From: Tritrichomonas musculus
Lineage: Eukaryota; Parabasalia; Tritrichomonadida; Tritrichomonadidae
DNA: 64,000 nucleotides
Assembly (NCBI GenBank): GCA_039105265.1
Contig: JAPFFF010000016.1
Span: forward strand, 1,488,001-1,552,000
Reading direction: 5' to 3'
Shown: positions 10,314 through 18,757 of the stretch, in pieces
Layout of the letters: every line of letters begins with the position of its first letter
How positions within the stretch are numbered: position 1 is the stretch's first letter
The notes under the pieces: model-generated
Databases searched by the model: none
Told to the model about the DNA's origin: nothing
What the model saw: only the letters and a program-made list of their open reading frames with translations
Made by a program: the position numbers and the translations under genes

Positions 10314-11261
10314 TTATTCTTGTTTCGATAAATTAAAATTTATCCGATTCAATAAATTAAACAAATCATCTTTTTTCGGTTTTGTTTGTTTCTTCTCTTT
10401 CGCATCAACAAAATCTTTTGCTCTAGGAACATTTGCTCTTGTCTTCGTCTTTTTTGATTTTTTCCCAAATTTACCTTTTGCTATATCTTTCATTGTTTGG
10501 GCTAAATCCATTCTTGTTGCATCTGCTGGAATTGGATTGAGCTCAACATCTTCTAAGTCTATTGAATTGATTGCATTTAATAAAGTTCCATAAGATAAAT
10601 ATTGATATCGACCTTTTTGAATACAATCTGCTTCATGTAACCAGATATTTAATTTTTCGTCATCTGTATTGTTATCTACATTATATCCTAATTTTTGTAA
10701 TTTTTCTATTCTTTTAGCTTTTGGTATTTCACCATATTTAGCTATCATTTTATTTATTTTATCTAATCTTTTCTTCTCTTTCGCATCAACAAAATCTTTT
10801 ACTCTAGGAACATTTGCTCTTGTTCTTTTTGGCTTTGGCTCATTTTCTTTCGCCTTTTTTGGCTTTGGCTCATTTTCTTTCGCCTGTAACTGTGGTGGAA
10901 TTCCTCCTTTGAGTACCCATTCCATCTTCTCTTGTTTTTTCTCTCCTGCTTTCTTTTTTCGTTTCCAAGCTAATGCTGCATTCAGGTCATCAGAATGAGC
11001 CTTTTTGACTTCTTGAGCTACAATTTTTGTTCCTTTTTTCCTTTTTGCCCATTCTCTTGGAGTAAAAACATATTCATGAACTCCTTTGATTACATGAACC
11101 AAATTATCAACTGTTTTGATTCTATAATATCTATCTTCAGTAAAAGAATAACTATCTCCTTTTCCAACATCTGTTCTCATTTTGGCATTTGATATTTGTT
11201 TCATTAATTTTTTCGCTTCTGGTGTTGTATTTGATCGTGTTGTATTCACTTTTTTTGACAT
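10314..11261 (-). CDS. basic Polinton protein with duplicated motif
   Basis: 315 residues, about a quarter Lys or Arg. The phrase RANVPRVKDFVDAKEKK occurs twice, near residues 148 and 283. The KxKENEPKPK unit is also doubled before it. A central helical segment, KRIEKLQKLGYNVDNNTDDE, resembles a SAP-like helix pair. A clean ATG at 11261 follows an AT-rich spacer. Together with the proteins on both sides it looks like part of a DNA-condensing set, comparable in role to adenovirus core proteins; that comparison is functional inference, not homology. Confidence 0.6.
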   Translation of the reverse strand: MSKKVNTTRSNTTPEAKKLMKQISNAKMRTDVGKGDSYSFTEDRYYRIKTVDNLVHVIKGVHEYVFTPREWAKRKKGTKIVAQEVKKAHSDDLNAALAWKRKKKAGEKKQEKMEWVLKGGIPPQLQAKENEPKPKKAKENEPKPKRTRANVPRVKDFVDAKEKKRLDKINKMIAKYGEIPKAKRIEKLQKLGYNVDNNTDDEKLNIWLHEADCIQKGRYQYLSYGTLLNAINSIDLEDVELNPIPADATRMDLAQTMKDIAKGKFGKKSKKTKTRANVPRAKDFVDAKEKKQTKPKKDDLFNLLNRINFNLSKQE

Positions 11262-11301
11262 TTTTACTTACAAAAATAATATCGAATTTCAATTTTTAAA
11301 T

Positions 11302-11775
11302 TTAATTCTTTGTTCTTCTTTTATATCCTTTTTTTGGTCCTGGTTTCTTTCTAGGTGTTCCATCTTTTTTCAATTCTCCTTTCTTTTGTCCTTTATCTTT
11401 CCTGGGTGATCTTTCTTTTCCACTTTTCGTTAGTTTTCTTTGTTTTGGTGGTTTGACTGGACGGCGATGTCCAGTGTTTGCATAATATCTGATTCGACTT
11501 ATTAATTGTTTAACATCGTCAGTTTCAGCGTATGGAATATTCTTCTGATAACAAACCCATCGAAGTTGTTCAATATTATAATTGGAAAAGTCTAACTTTG
11601 TTGATCTTGGCTTTCTTCTTGGTTTCTTTGGAGCTGCTGTTGCTGCTACTACATCAGCTGCTGCTTGCATTGCTTCTCCTGCTTGATTTAATACATTTGC
11701 TGCTGGTGCTGCTATTTTTTTTGCCAAATCTTCATTTACTTGACGAATTGTGACTGCTTTTCTTGTTCTAACCAT
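11302..11775 (-). CDS. basic protein with SAP-like core and AT-hook-like tail
   Basis: 157 residues. The first 50 are Ala-rich and helical. Residues 68-100 (NIEQLRWVCYQKNIPYAETD then VKQLISRIRYY) have the SAP pattern of two helices around a turn. The last 55 residues are Lys/Arg/Gly/Pro-rich and include RKKPGPKKGYKRR, an AT-hook-like sequence. It is the second protein of the cluster with this SAP-plus-basic-tail layout, so the two may be old duplicates. Confidence 0.6.
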   Translation of the reverse strand: MVRTRKAVTIRQVNEDLAKKIAAPAANVLNQAGEAMQAAADVVAATAAPKKPRRKPRSTKLDFSNYNIEQLRWVCYQKNIPYAETDDVKQLISRIRYYANTGHRRPVKPPKQRKLTKSGKERSPRKDKGQKKGELKKDGTPRKKPGPKKGYKRRTKN

Positions 11776-11824
11776 TTTTGATTTTTCATTAAATTATCAA
11801 AAAATAAAAATATTATTTCTTTTT

Positions 11825-11998
11825 TTATCTTTTTCTTGTTCTTTTTACTCCTGATCTTTTGATTCCTTTATTTGATCTCGCTTTTCTTGGTGTTGTTGTT
11901 GTTTTTCGTGTTGGTTTGCTTCTTTTTCTTATTTGTTTTTCGATTAAATACAATAATTCTGGCGGGATTTTTGACATTTTCGTTCTTTTTGGTGGCAT
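11825..11998 (-). CDS. 57-residue protamine-like basic protein
   Basis: This short frame runs from ATG at 11998 to TAA at 11825. It begins MPPKRTKMSKIPPELLYLIE and continues with a tail made almost only of Arg, Lys, Thr, Ser and Pro. About two residues in five are basic. Size and composition recall the small core peptides of DNA viruses (such as adenovirus mu) and protamines. It lies in a 250-base gap between two genes of the same strand. The call is from composition and context; no homology is claimed. Confidence 0.6.
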   Translation of the reverse strand: MPPKRTKMSKIPPELLYLIEKQIRKRSKPTRKTTTTPRKARSNKGIKRSGVKRTRKR

Positions 11999-12027
11999 TT
12001 TTGATTTTGCAAAATTCTAGAAAAAGT

Positions 12028-12276
12028 TCACATCAAACCTATTTCCAGTTCTAACTTCTCTAATATAAATTGCTCTAACATATTAATGAAATGAGTATCA
12101 ATTTGATTAGCAATTCTTAAATTTAAAACAATTCTTTGATCAAATAGTCCAATTGATTTATTGAATATTTCATTCATCCAATAATTTTTCATTTCTTGTG
12201 AATTTGCAAATCTCCATTCCAATATTAAGAATAACGTATCATTAATTTCTTTGAGTTCATTCTTGATGTAATTCAT
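12028..12276 (-). CDS. 82-residue helical protein
   Basis: Starts with ATG and overlaps the end of the preceding gene by about 20 bases, so the two are likely co-expressed. It is all-helical with amphipathic spacing and Met/Phe-rich faces. No membrane segment and no known family. Confidence 0.5.
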   Translation of the reverse strand: MNYIKNELKEINDTLFLILEWRFANSQEMKNYWMNEIFNKSIGLFDQRIVLNLRIANQIDTHFINMLEQFILEKLELEIGLM

Positions 12277-12583
12277 TTTCTATCTCATTAAAATCTTCTT
12301 CATTTTCATTTTCCTCTTCTCCATTTTCAGGATCTTCAAAAGTTTTATTTAAGTTATCAACACTCTTTGATTTTGTTATTTTTCTATTTCCTCCTTTCAA
12401 ATGTGGTCTTGATGGCCTATCTTTTTTCATCCAATCTGACCACCTTACTGAAAATTCATTACCTTCATATAAATAATGAATACGAATATCTCCTCTTTTG
12501 TAATCATCTAATAATATACAATTTTCTTTAGCCATTTCTTCTCTCACTTTTTGAGTATTCCAACGGATCCTAGTCTTTGTCAT
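12257..12583 (-). CDS. 108-residue charged Polinton protein
   Basis: The ATG at 12583 is chosen; the few codons before it lack an ATG. The N-terminal 60 residues look globular with Arg, Trp and Tyr. The middle is basic (GGNRKITKSKS) and the last 35 residues are almost all Glu, Asn and Asp. A basic body with an acidic tail is common in chromatin-binding or chaperone-like proteins, but the function is unknown. Confidence 0.5.
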   Translation of the reverse strand: MTKTRIRWNTQKVREEMAKENCILLDDYKRGDIRIHYLYEGNEFSVRWSDWMKKDRPSRPHLKGGNRKITKSKSVDNLNKTFEDPENGEEENENEEDFNEIENELHQE

Positions 12584-12642
12584 ATATTTTTGAGACAAAA
12601 TAAAAAATTAAAAAAATTAAAAAAGCTTATTGTTTAATTAAA

Positions 12643-12825
12643 TCATGCAATTGCAAGTAAGAAATAAATAAAAGTGAAAATGATGTTCATCACAAAGAGA
12701 ATAACAAGAGTCCACAAACAGCAATTGGGTGGTGGGTTGGAACAACAGCAATCGCCAGAGTCGTTATCAATTCTTTCACTCTCAGATAATGATATTAATG
12801 GTTGAGTGGTTGCTCTTCTTGACAT
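12643..12825 (-). CDS. 60-residue single-pass membrane protein
   Basis: The N-terminal half is polar and includes a Cys cluster (DCCCSNPPPNCC). The C-terminal half is one strong hydrophobic helix of about 22 residues with almost no tail. It looks like a small tail-anchored or palmitoylated membrane protein. It is driven by the first copy of the CGGTTTTGACA promoter block, which starts a few bases upstream of its ATG. Small membrane proteins of this type in DNA viruses can act in entry or exit; that is inference. Confidence 0.6.
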   Translation of the reverse strand: MSRRATTQPLISLSESERIDNDSGDCCCSNPPPNCCLWTLVILFVMNIIFTFIYFLLAIA

Positions 12826-12855
12826 TTATAAAAATGGTCTGTCAAAACCGCCAAT
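12826..12855 (-). promoter_or_regulatory. CGGTTTTGACA promoter block, membrane protein gene
   Basis: Read towards the gene it is GCGGTTTTGACAGACCATTT, then an A/T stretch and ATG. The same block precedes most genes from here to 24 kb. Confidence 0.65.
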
Positions 12856-15800
12856 CTAGTATTCAAAATATTTTTCTCTCTTTCCTTCTTTATATGGTGT
12901 TGATATTCTTCTTTTGAATTCATTTAAGGTTGATACAGTCATATTTTTATTCATTTGGAAACATGGTTGACCTTTTGTAAGATCAAATGTTTGTTGATTC
13001 CCTTCGTATAAATATTTATATAATTTCATTGGATCATTATCAAATTCATTCTTATAAGCATATTTAATAGATTGTTCAGTTAATCCTTTCCCACGAGTCA
13101 TATAATCAATTTCACCTGTAGAATCTTGTAACTTATCAATATACATCTTTTTCATCAAAAAGTATGATTCAATTGATTCTGGCATTTCTTTGTGACCATT
13201 TATAGTTGGAAAATCTGAATGGAATTGACCTAAATATTTACCTATGAGTTCTCGATTATATTTTTCTTTATAAGCTTTTTGTAATTTTGGTAAATCATTT
13301 ATTTCAATATGCATTGAATCAGTATCCTGATAATAAATATGGCAACCAATATCAAATGCAAGACACATCACTTCATTCATGATTCTTTTTGACATACTTA
13401 ATACATGAATACCTAATAATGAAAAATTAAAATGTTTATCAATTGGTCTCAATATTCGAACAGCATGCATATTATTTTGTAATTCAATATCTTCAACAAT
13501 TTTGTTATAATTTTTGATCCAATAATTATCTAAAGTATCTTGATCATTAATGTATTTAAAATCTTTTTCAATAGGTCTTTCAATAGTTTTACCATAACAA
13601 CTATTCATAATTAATTTATATAAATTTTGTAAAGGATTGTCTTGACTTTTATATTCTAATCTTTTCTCAAATATTTTTTGAATTTCTTTTTGGATATGAT
13701 ATTCTCTTTTTCCAGGCCAATAATAACCTCTAATTAATTCGAAATCTATTTTTTGAAATTCAATGAGATCTTCTAAATAAATATTATCGACAATCATTTT
13801 GAAAGGTTTATCGAATTTATCATCATTAAGGTTACCATCTTTTGTTTTCTTAACGATTAATGGAAATGGATAATGTTTATGAATTCCAGTAACTAAAATT
13901 TCTACTATATATGCACCTTGTTTTGATAAAAATTCATAATTTAATTCTGTTTTGGATATTACTACTGGTTTTCCTTGAACGGTATATAATCTATGAATTG
14001 CTGAAGGATATAAACTAACCGCGTCAAAATCTGCTAATTTTTCAGTGATATGCCACTTTTTGTTATAAGCAGTCATACATCTACCTCCATAAACAGCATA
14101 TGAACAAAATTTCCTAACAATTCCACCTACTGAATATAAATCATGACCATAATAAACTTTATGATTAAATACATCATTAGCTAAAGAAGAAATTGAAATA
14201 TATTTGAATGGATCGATTTTGAAATCTTGAATGAAACCTTGTCTAAATTTAACAAAACTTTCTCTTAATATTCGAACATCTTGATGACAATAAAATAATG
14301 CATATTTCCACATATCAAATTCATTATTACTTAAACGGCATCCCTTAATTTTGTTAATATTTGAACGAAATAATTGATAATCTTGTTCAGTCCATGTTTT
14401 ATCTTCTTCTTTACCTGCTTCATTAATTTGACCTTTATTTGTTCTTAATCTTTCAAATGTATAATATTTGTATGGGAAAATTTCTTTTTCACAAGGAATA
14501 TTAAACATTAATGGTAGATTAGATAGCTTGCAAGAGAAAATTGGATAACTATCTTTAAATGTTATCTTTTTGTTCTCAAATTTCAAAGTCATATTAAAAC
14601 ATTGATTTCCTTTAATAATTGATGATAATATTTTTATATTTTGATTATTATTTTGTAAAATCATTCTAATATCATAAGCCAAATTATGAAAATAACAAAT
14701 TGAATCAGTAGGTAAATATTTCAATAGATTTATATTACATTTTTCACCTAAGAATTCTTTCTTAATTTTCCCATCTAATGAATGTAAACAACATAAGAAT
14801 GGAATATGAATTTTTGAACTTGTATCAGATTCAAAATCACAAAACCAATAAGAAGTTTCTACTTGTTTGATTATTTTTGTTTTTGGTTCAATTAATTTAC
14901 AACAATATTCATCTTTATATTCTAATGTAGTATTTGAAATATCTTGATCAATTTCATTATAAAATATTGAATGTAATAAATGTTCTTGTGAATAATTAAT
15001 TGGAATGAAATAATTTTTCTTAAATAATTCTCTAATCAAGTTTGAAGAAGTTATAAATGATCTACCTTTTGTCCAATGATCTGTAATCCAATCTTTATTA
15101 TATTTGTCTTCATCTAACTTTTCAATATTTTTGATATAATAATATGTAAATGGAGTCTTTTCTTCGATGAAATAATGTTTTTGATATACATTGAATTTAT
15201 GAGTTCGTTCTGGTTCAGCTTTTTGTATACCCATATATGTTTTTCTTTTACCTTTATCCATTGAACGTACAGATTGTTTTTGAGCAACAGAATTATCATC
15301 AATATAAGTTAAATTAAGATGAATATTAAATTCTTCACATAAATGATTAATACTACTTTGTGATAAATATCTATTTTGAATCCTTAATCTAATTTGATTT
15401 AATAATGATTCTGAATAATTTCCAGTTTGTTGTAAAGCATAAATGAAACAACAATCATTTAATTCTTCTTTTATTTTCTTTGTCTTTTCATCTATTAAAC
15501 TATCAAATATTTGTAATCGAACGAGGTAATCAATTAATACTTTTGGACAACCAGGTTTTAATAAATATTTAAAGAATCCTCCATCGACTGTATTTTTATG
15601 TTTTGGATGTTTTAATATACTAAATTTGATTTGAGAAAATAATGAAAATTCAGGCAATCTTTGACCTTCTAAATCATATTCCCAACCTGGATTCTTTTCA
15701 ATTTGATAAATGAAATTCTCTTCTGTTAAATTCTTTAATAATTCTTCATAAGTTTTTCCATTTAAAGGTACAGAATGCCATTGACCTCCAACTGAATAAG

Positions 15801-16542
15801 ATAATTTATATTTTTCTGTTGCAGCTAATTCACCTATTTCATTTTCAAATTTCTTTCTTAAGAATGGAAATAATTTCTTTCGACCATAATCATTTAATTG
15901 TTCAAAATTAATTCTCCAATCAGTTGGTGAATCATTTAACATTTTTATATAACCATCAACAATTCTATCTTGATCATTTTCATTATTAATTTTCATGAAT
16001 TGAATAAATGAATCATCTTTTGAATGAGGTCTAATTGAATTCTGAATATTTAAGAAATAAGGATCAGTTGTTCTTTTTGGTTCATATTCATTTGATTTTG
16101 GCTCTGGATGCGGTGGAACTAATTTTCTCAAAGGTACATTTTGCTCACTAACGGGCATTAATTTTCTCAAAGGTACATTTGGTGGTGCATTTGCAATTAT
16201 TTCTTTCAATGATGATTTCTCTGGCTCACTGACATTCGCACTAGGTGGGGGTTCGGTTATCACTTTTTCTGGTGCTGGCTCGACTTTTGGTTCTGGGGGT
16301 TGATTTAAATATTGAGGGAGATTTGAATGAGTTAAACCTTTAACGAACCAAAATATTGAATCCCCATTCAATTTTCCATCGTAACCATTTTCTTTCACTT
16401 TTTGTATAATATACTCATTTAATATTTCTTTACTTCGATCCCCATTCTTTTTAGAGAATTCTTTAAACGTTTCTTTACCATTCGTTAAGAGATTATAAAT
16501 CTCCATTAATCTGTTAGGATTCGCTCTAATAGTTGTTGTCAT
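12856..16542 (-). CDS. polB: protein-primed family B DNA polymerase
   Basis: 1228 residues. The C-terminal 700 hold all family B landmarks in order: exonuclease I (CDFESD), exonuclease II (FHNLAYDIRM), exonuclease III (YCHQDVRIL), polymerase motif A (DFDAVSLYPS), motif B (NSCYGKT) and motif C (YQDTDSMHIE). Long inserts between the motifs fit the protein-primed branch used by Polintons, adenoviruses and linear plasmids. Residues 1-480 hold a Pro-rich linker with a doubled phrase (PLRKLMPVSEQNVPLRKLVP). They also hold a region starting NDCCFIYALQQTG that recalls the cysteine-protease-like domain fused to some Polinton polymerases; this last point is tentative. The protein replicates the element from terminal-protein primed ends. 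Confidence 0.95.
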   Translation of the reverse strand: MTTTIRANPNRLMEIYNLLTNGKETFKEFSKKNGDRSKEILNEYIIQKVKENGYDGKLNGDSIFWFVKGLTHSNLPQYLNQPPEPKVEPAPEKVITEPPPSANVSEPEKSSLKEIIANAPPNVPLRKLMPVSEQNVPLRKLVPPHPEPKSNEYEPKRTTDPYFLNIQNSIRPHSKDDSFIQFMKINNENDQDRIVDGYIKMLNDSPTDWRINFEQLNDYGRKKLFPFLRKKFENEIGELAATEKYKLSYSVGGQWHSVPLNGKTYEELLKNLTEENFIYQIEKNPGWEYDLEGQRLPEFSLFSQIKFSILKHPKHKNTVDGGFFKYLLKPGCPKVLIDYLVRLQIFDSLIDEKTKKIKEELNDCCFIYALQQTGNYSESLLNQIRLRIQNRYLSQSSINHLCEEFNIHLNLTYIDDNSVAQKQSVRSMDKGKRKTYMGIQKAEPERTHKFNVYQKHYFIEEKTPFTYYYIKNIEKLDEDKYNKDWITDHWTKGRSFITSSNLIRELFKKNYFIPINYSQEHLLHSIFYNEIDQDISNTTLEYKDEYCCKLIEPKTKIIKQVETSYWFCDFESDTSSKIHIPFLCCLHSLDGKIKKEFLGEKCNINLLKYLPTDSICYFHNLAYDIRMILQNNNQNIKILSSIIKGNQCFNMTLKFENKKITFKDSYPIFSCKLSNLPLMFNIPCEKEIFPYKYYTFERLRTNKGQINEAGKEEDKTWTEQDYQLFRSNINKIKGCRLSNNEFDMWKYALFYCHQDVRILRESFVKFRQGFIQDFKIDPFKYISISSLANDVFNHKVYYGHDLYSVGGIVRKFCSYAVYGGRCMTAYNKKWHITEKLADFDAVSLYPSAIHRLYTVQGKPVVISKTELNYEFLSKQGAYIVEILVTGIHKHYPFPLIVKKTKDGNLNDDKFDKPFKMIVDNIYLEDLIEFQKIDFELIRGYYWPGKREYHIQKEIQKIFEKRLEYKSQDNPLQNLYKLIMNSCYGKTIERPIEKDFKYINDQDTLDNYWIKNYNKIVEDIELQNNMHAVRILRPIDKHFNFSLLGIHVLSMSKRIMNEVMCLAFDIGCHIYYQDTDSMHIEINDLPKLQKAYKEKYNRELIGKYLGQFHSDFPTINGHKEMPESIESYFLMKKMYIDKLQDSTGEIDYMTRGKGLTEQSIKYAYKNEFDNDPMKLYKYLYEGNQQTFDLTKGQPCFQMNKNMTVSTLNEFKRRISTPYKEGKREKYFEY

Positions 16543-16590
16543 GTTAACTTTCTTTTACAATAAAAATAATGGTCTGTCAAAACCGTTAAT
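16543..16590 (-). promoter_or_regulatory. CGGTTTTGACA promoter block, polymerase gene
   Basis: AACGGTTTTGACAGACCATT lies about 25-45 bases before the polymerase ATG. It is nearly identical to the block before the membrane-protein gene, so the two genes probably share timing. Confidence 0.65.
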
Positions 16591-16864
16591 TAAAAAGAAA
16601 ATGTTTATTTAGGTTGGTTAATTGAAGAACGAAAACGTCTTTTATTAATTGTTCGATTTGAACACCACGTTCAGCAACTTTTCGATCAATTCTTCGGACA
16701 GAACTTTCTAAACGTTCCAATCTTGAAGTTAGTTCATCAAGTTGAGAATTTATTCTTTGCATGAGAACTTTCGTTATATTCAAATCATTTCGAACATTCG
16801 ATAGAAAATCTCTTGTTTGATCATCAATCTTTTTCTTCTCTTCGAAAAAGTCAGGTTCACTCAT
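16586..16864 (-). CDS. 92-residue coiled-coil protein
   Basis: Almost entirely one coiled coil: Leu, Ile and Val recur at heptad spacing from about residue 15 to 85, with many Glu, Lys and Arg. It begins MSEPDFFEEKKKIDDQ. Several genes between 16 and 24 kb code for proteins of the same kind and size, which may be a duplicated family. Function unknown. Confidence 0.6.
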   Translation of the reverse strand: MSEPDFFEEKKKIDDQTRDFLSNVRNDLNITKVLMQRINSQLDELTSRLERLESSVRRIDRKVAERGVQIEQLIKDVFVLQLTNLNKHFLFN

Positions 16865-16893
16865 TTAAAAAAATGAAGTGTCAAAACCGTTTT
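16865..16893 (-). promoter_or_regulatory. CGGTTTTGACACTTCA promoter block
   Basis: Reads AACGGTTTTGACACTTCATT and then a T-run to ATG. The TTCA followed by T about 11 bases before ATG matches the place and form of the trichomonad initiator (TCA-Y-W). Confidence 0.7.
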
Positions 16894-16899
16894 TATATC

Positions 16900-17607
16900 T
16901 CATTCCTGATAATGACTAATATATTCATCTATTAACCTCTTTAATTTATCTAAACATGTTTTTGAAGCAGTAATGATAGAACTATAAATTGAAACATCAT
17001 TTGTACCAAAATTCTTACGAATAATATCTTTTATATCTCTATTTGGTGTCATAGCTATTGGCATATTATCTTTGAAATACCATTGATTTTTTTCTTTTGG
17101 TTTGATATCACGATAATAATCTTTATGACGTTTGACTAAATGTAATTTAACTTTTTCTGGATTATCTTTTAATTCTTCTAACCAAATTAAGAATTTATAA
17201 TCATATTCTCTATTTTTAGGTACTAATCTTGGTTTTTGTTCAAGTCTTTGTTTTTCAAAATACTCATCTAATAATTTTAGAACAAAGAATGAATAAGTAG
17301 GTGAAGCCCAAATTGCTATATGATTTACTAATAATTTATGAACATAAATTCCTTTCAAATTATTCGGTAAATTTGGTCGATTTTCTAATAACTTTTGGTC
17401 GGGCGGAATTCCGACTGACTCAGAAATAAATTGAAATAACTCCTTTGTTTGTTTATTTTCATTCCAATGCTTAATTTTCTTTGTTGATTGACAAGCACTA
17501 ATTATACTATTTGCTTGAAACATATTATCTTTCTTTGAACGTATAATCCGTAAATGTTCATTATATTGTAACCATTCATAATTTTCATTTATTGGCTCTA
17601 CTATCAT
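16900..17607 (-). CDS. KilA-N domain protein
   Basis: 235 residues with ATG at 17607. Residues 15-115 follow the KilA-N pattern: a start with YNEHLRIIRS, an Asn/Ala helix (QANSIISACQS), a TKELFQFISE helix and the signature GIYVHKLLVNHIAIWASPTY. KilA-N domains bind DNA and are common in large DNA viruses and phages. A basic and aromatic C-terminal part of about 100 residues has no recognised fold. It may be a regulator or a recombination-associated DNA binder of the element. Confidence 0.8.
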   Translation of the reverse strand: MIVEPINENYEWLQYNEHLRIIRSKKDNMFQANSIISACQSTKKIKHWNENKQTKELFQFISESVGIPPDQKLLENRPNLPNNLKGIYVHKLLVNHIAIWASPTYSFFVLKLLDEYFEKQRLEQKPRLVPKNREYDYKFLIWLEELKDNPEKVKLHLVKRHKDYYRDIKPKEKNQWYFKDNMPIAMTPNRDIKDIIRKNFGTNDVSIYSSIITASKTCLDKLKRLIDEYISHYQE

Positions 17608-17652
17608 TTTTGTTTTTGTAAGAGGATAAAAAAATAAAAAGATAAATTAAAT

Positions 17653-18057
17653 TCAAATGTTTAATATTGAATCATGGATGGACTCATCATCATCCATTAG
17701 AAATTTTTGAAAAGAACTTATTTCAGCTATTAAAGCTCTTTTTTGAACTTTGTATTGATCAAAACTATCTTGATATTCTTTCCATGCTGATTTCTCTTCT
17801 GTCTCAAGTTCAGTTTTTATTTTTTCATGATCTTCAATAATTGAATCAATTTGTATATCTTCGATATCTCTTTTGAGAATATATAAGTTGCGTAAATCTT
17901 CACCATTATACCGTTGACAAAAAGAAATATCTTTCTCTTTTACTTTTGCTTCAGCCAAACGATTCATAGCATCATAGAATTCACTCATTGATTTTTTGAG
18001 TTTATCTTTCTTGTCCTCTATTAAATTCTGAAATACAACTTGAGGAACTCTCTTCAT
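17653..18057 (-). CDS. 134-residue coiled-coil protein
   Basis: The ATG at 18057 is preferred to the one 30 bases upstream, because the upstream stretch is the conserved promoter block itself (CGGTTTTGACACTTCAC) and would have to be translated otherwise. The protein is long-helical and rich in Lys, Glu, Asp and Leu, typical of coiled coil across almost its whole length. Function unknown. Confidence 0.6.
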   Translation of the reverse strand: MKRVPQVVFQNLIEDKKDKLKKSMSEFYDAMNRLAEAKVKEKDISFCQRYNGEDLRNLYILKRDIEDIQIDSIIEDHEKIKTELETEEKSAWKEYQDSFDQYKVQKRALIAEISSFQKFLMDDDESIHDSILNI

Positions 18058-18095
18058 AAAAAGTGAAGTGTCAAAACCGTTATTCATTTTTTTAA
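18058..18095. promoter_or_regulatory. bidirectional CGGTTTTGACA promoter
   Basis: Leftward it reads AACGGTTTTGACACTTCACT then ATG. Rightward the same 38 bases give ACCGTTATTCATTTTTTTAA then ATG. One Myb-type core (AACGG) thus appears to serve two genes 38 bases apart, each with its own TTCA initiator. Confidence 0.65.
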
Positions 18096-18383
18096 ATGTT
18101 GCCTCCTCATAGTTTGAATCTACTCAAAGAAAATTTGAATAGTTCAATTGATGAATTAATTAGACAAATACATACTGTTGAAGAATTAGATATAGAGATT
18201 ATGAATTTGAAGAATGATCCTGATTATGAAAGTTTCCTAGAGGAATTAGAGAAAGAGAAACAAAAATATGAATCCAAAAAAGCTGAAGTAATTCAAAACA
18301 CTCAAACCTTAATCAACTTCATCGAACAAAAAAAATCAACCACACCGAAAAAAATAAAATTATCAGTCATATTGAAAGAGTAA
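18096..18383 (+). CDS. 95-residue coiled-coil protein
   Basis: Reads rightward from the shared promoter. Leu and Ile recur at heptad spacing from residue 5 to 75, with a Lys/Thr/Pro-rich tail. Similar in size and kind to the other coiled-coil genes nearby; function unknown. Confidence 0.6.
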   Translation: MLPPHSLNLLKENLNSSIDELIRQIHTVEELDIEIMNLKNDPDYESFLEELEKEKQKYESKKAEVIQNTQTLINFIEQKKSTTPKKIKLSVILKE

Positions 18384-18403
18384 AAAATTATTTTTTTATT
18401 TAT

Positions 18404-18706
18404 TTAACCTTTGTTAATTATTTCTTGGAGTTCTTCCAATTTTTGTTTTAATTCTTCTTTGTTATCGAAACTATCAATAACTTCATTCATTTTCTTATTG
18501 AGAGCTTTCTGATAATTTTGGAATTGATATTGGAGGTTGATTTGTGAAACCAGAATCTCATGTAGGCCATCCATCGTTTCTTTTATTTTCTCCCTTGTTT
18601 CTTCCAAGCTGCCAATGTTCATTTTAAACATTTCATTTTGACTTTTTGATTCTTCTATGGATTCATGCATTGTATCCCAGCCGTCGTCACTATCACTTGT
18701 TTGCAT
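18404..18706 (-). CDS. 100-residue coiled-coil protein
   Basis: The ATG at 18706 is chosen because the codons upstream of it lie in a promoter block (CGGTTATGTCAGACCATTTT). The N-terminal 15 residues are acidic with a DSDDGWD motif. The rest is a long amphipathic helix with Glu, Lys, Gln and Leu. Function unknown. Confidence 0.6.
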   Translation of the reverse strand: MQTSDSDDGWDTMHESIEESKSQNEMFKMNIGSLEETREKIKETMDGLHEILVSQINLQYQFQNYQKALNKKMNEVIDSFDNKEELKQKLEELQEIINKG

Positions 18707-18757
18707 TAATAAAAAATGGTCTGACATAACCGTTTTAACCGCTTTCATTTTTATTAA
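18707..18757. promoter_or_regulatory. bidirectional promoter, second form
   Basis: Leftward: AACGGTTATGTCAGACCATT then ATG. Rightward: AACCGCTTTCATTTTTATTA then ATG, the same form as the block before the gene ending at 20122. Two cores in one 50-base spacer suggest separate control of each direction. Confidence 0.6.

Noticed and set aside
9136-11753. Several forward frames rich in Phe, Leu and Ser opposite the basic-protein genes.
   Set aside because: They mirror Lys/Glu-rich codons on the other strand; the minus-strand frames are longer and have sensible starts.
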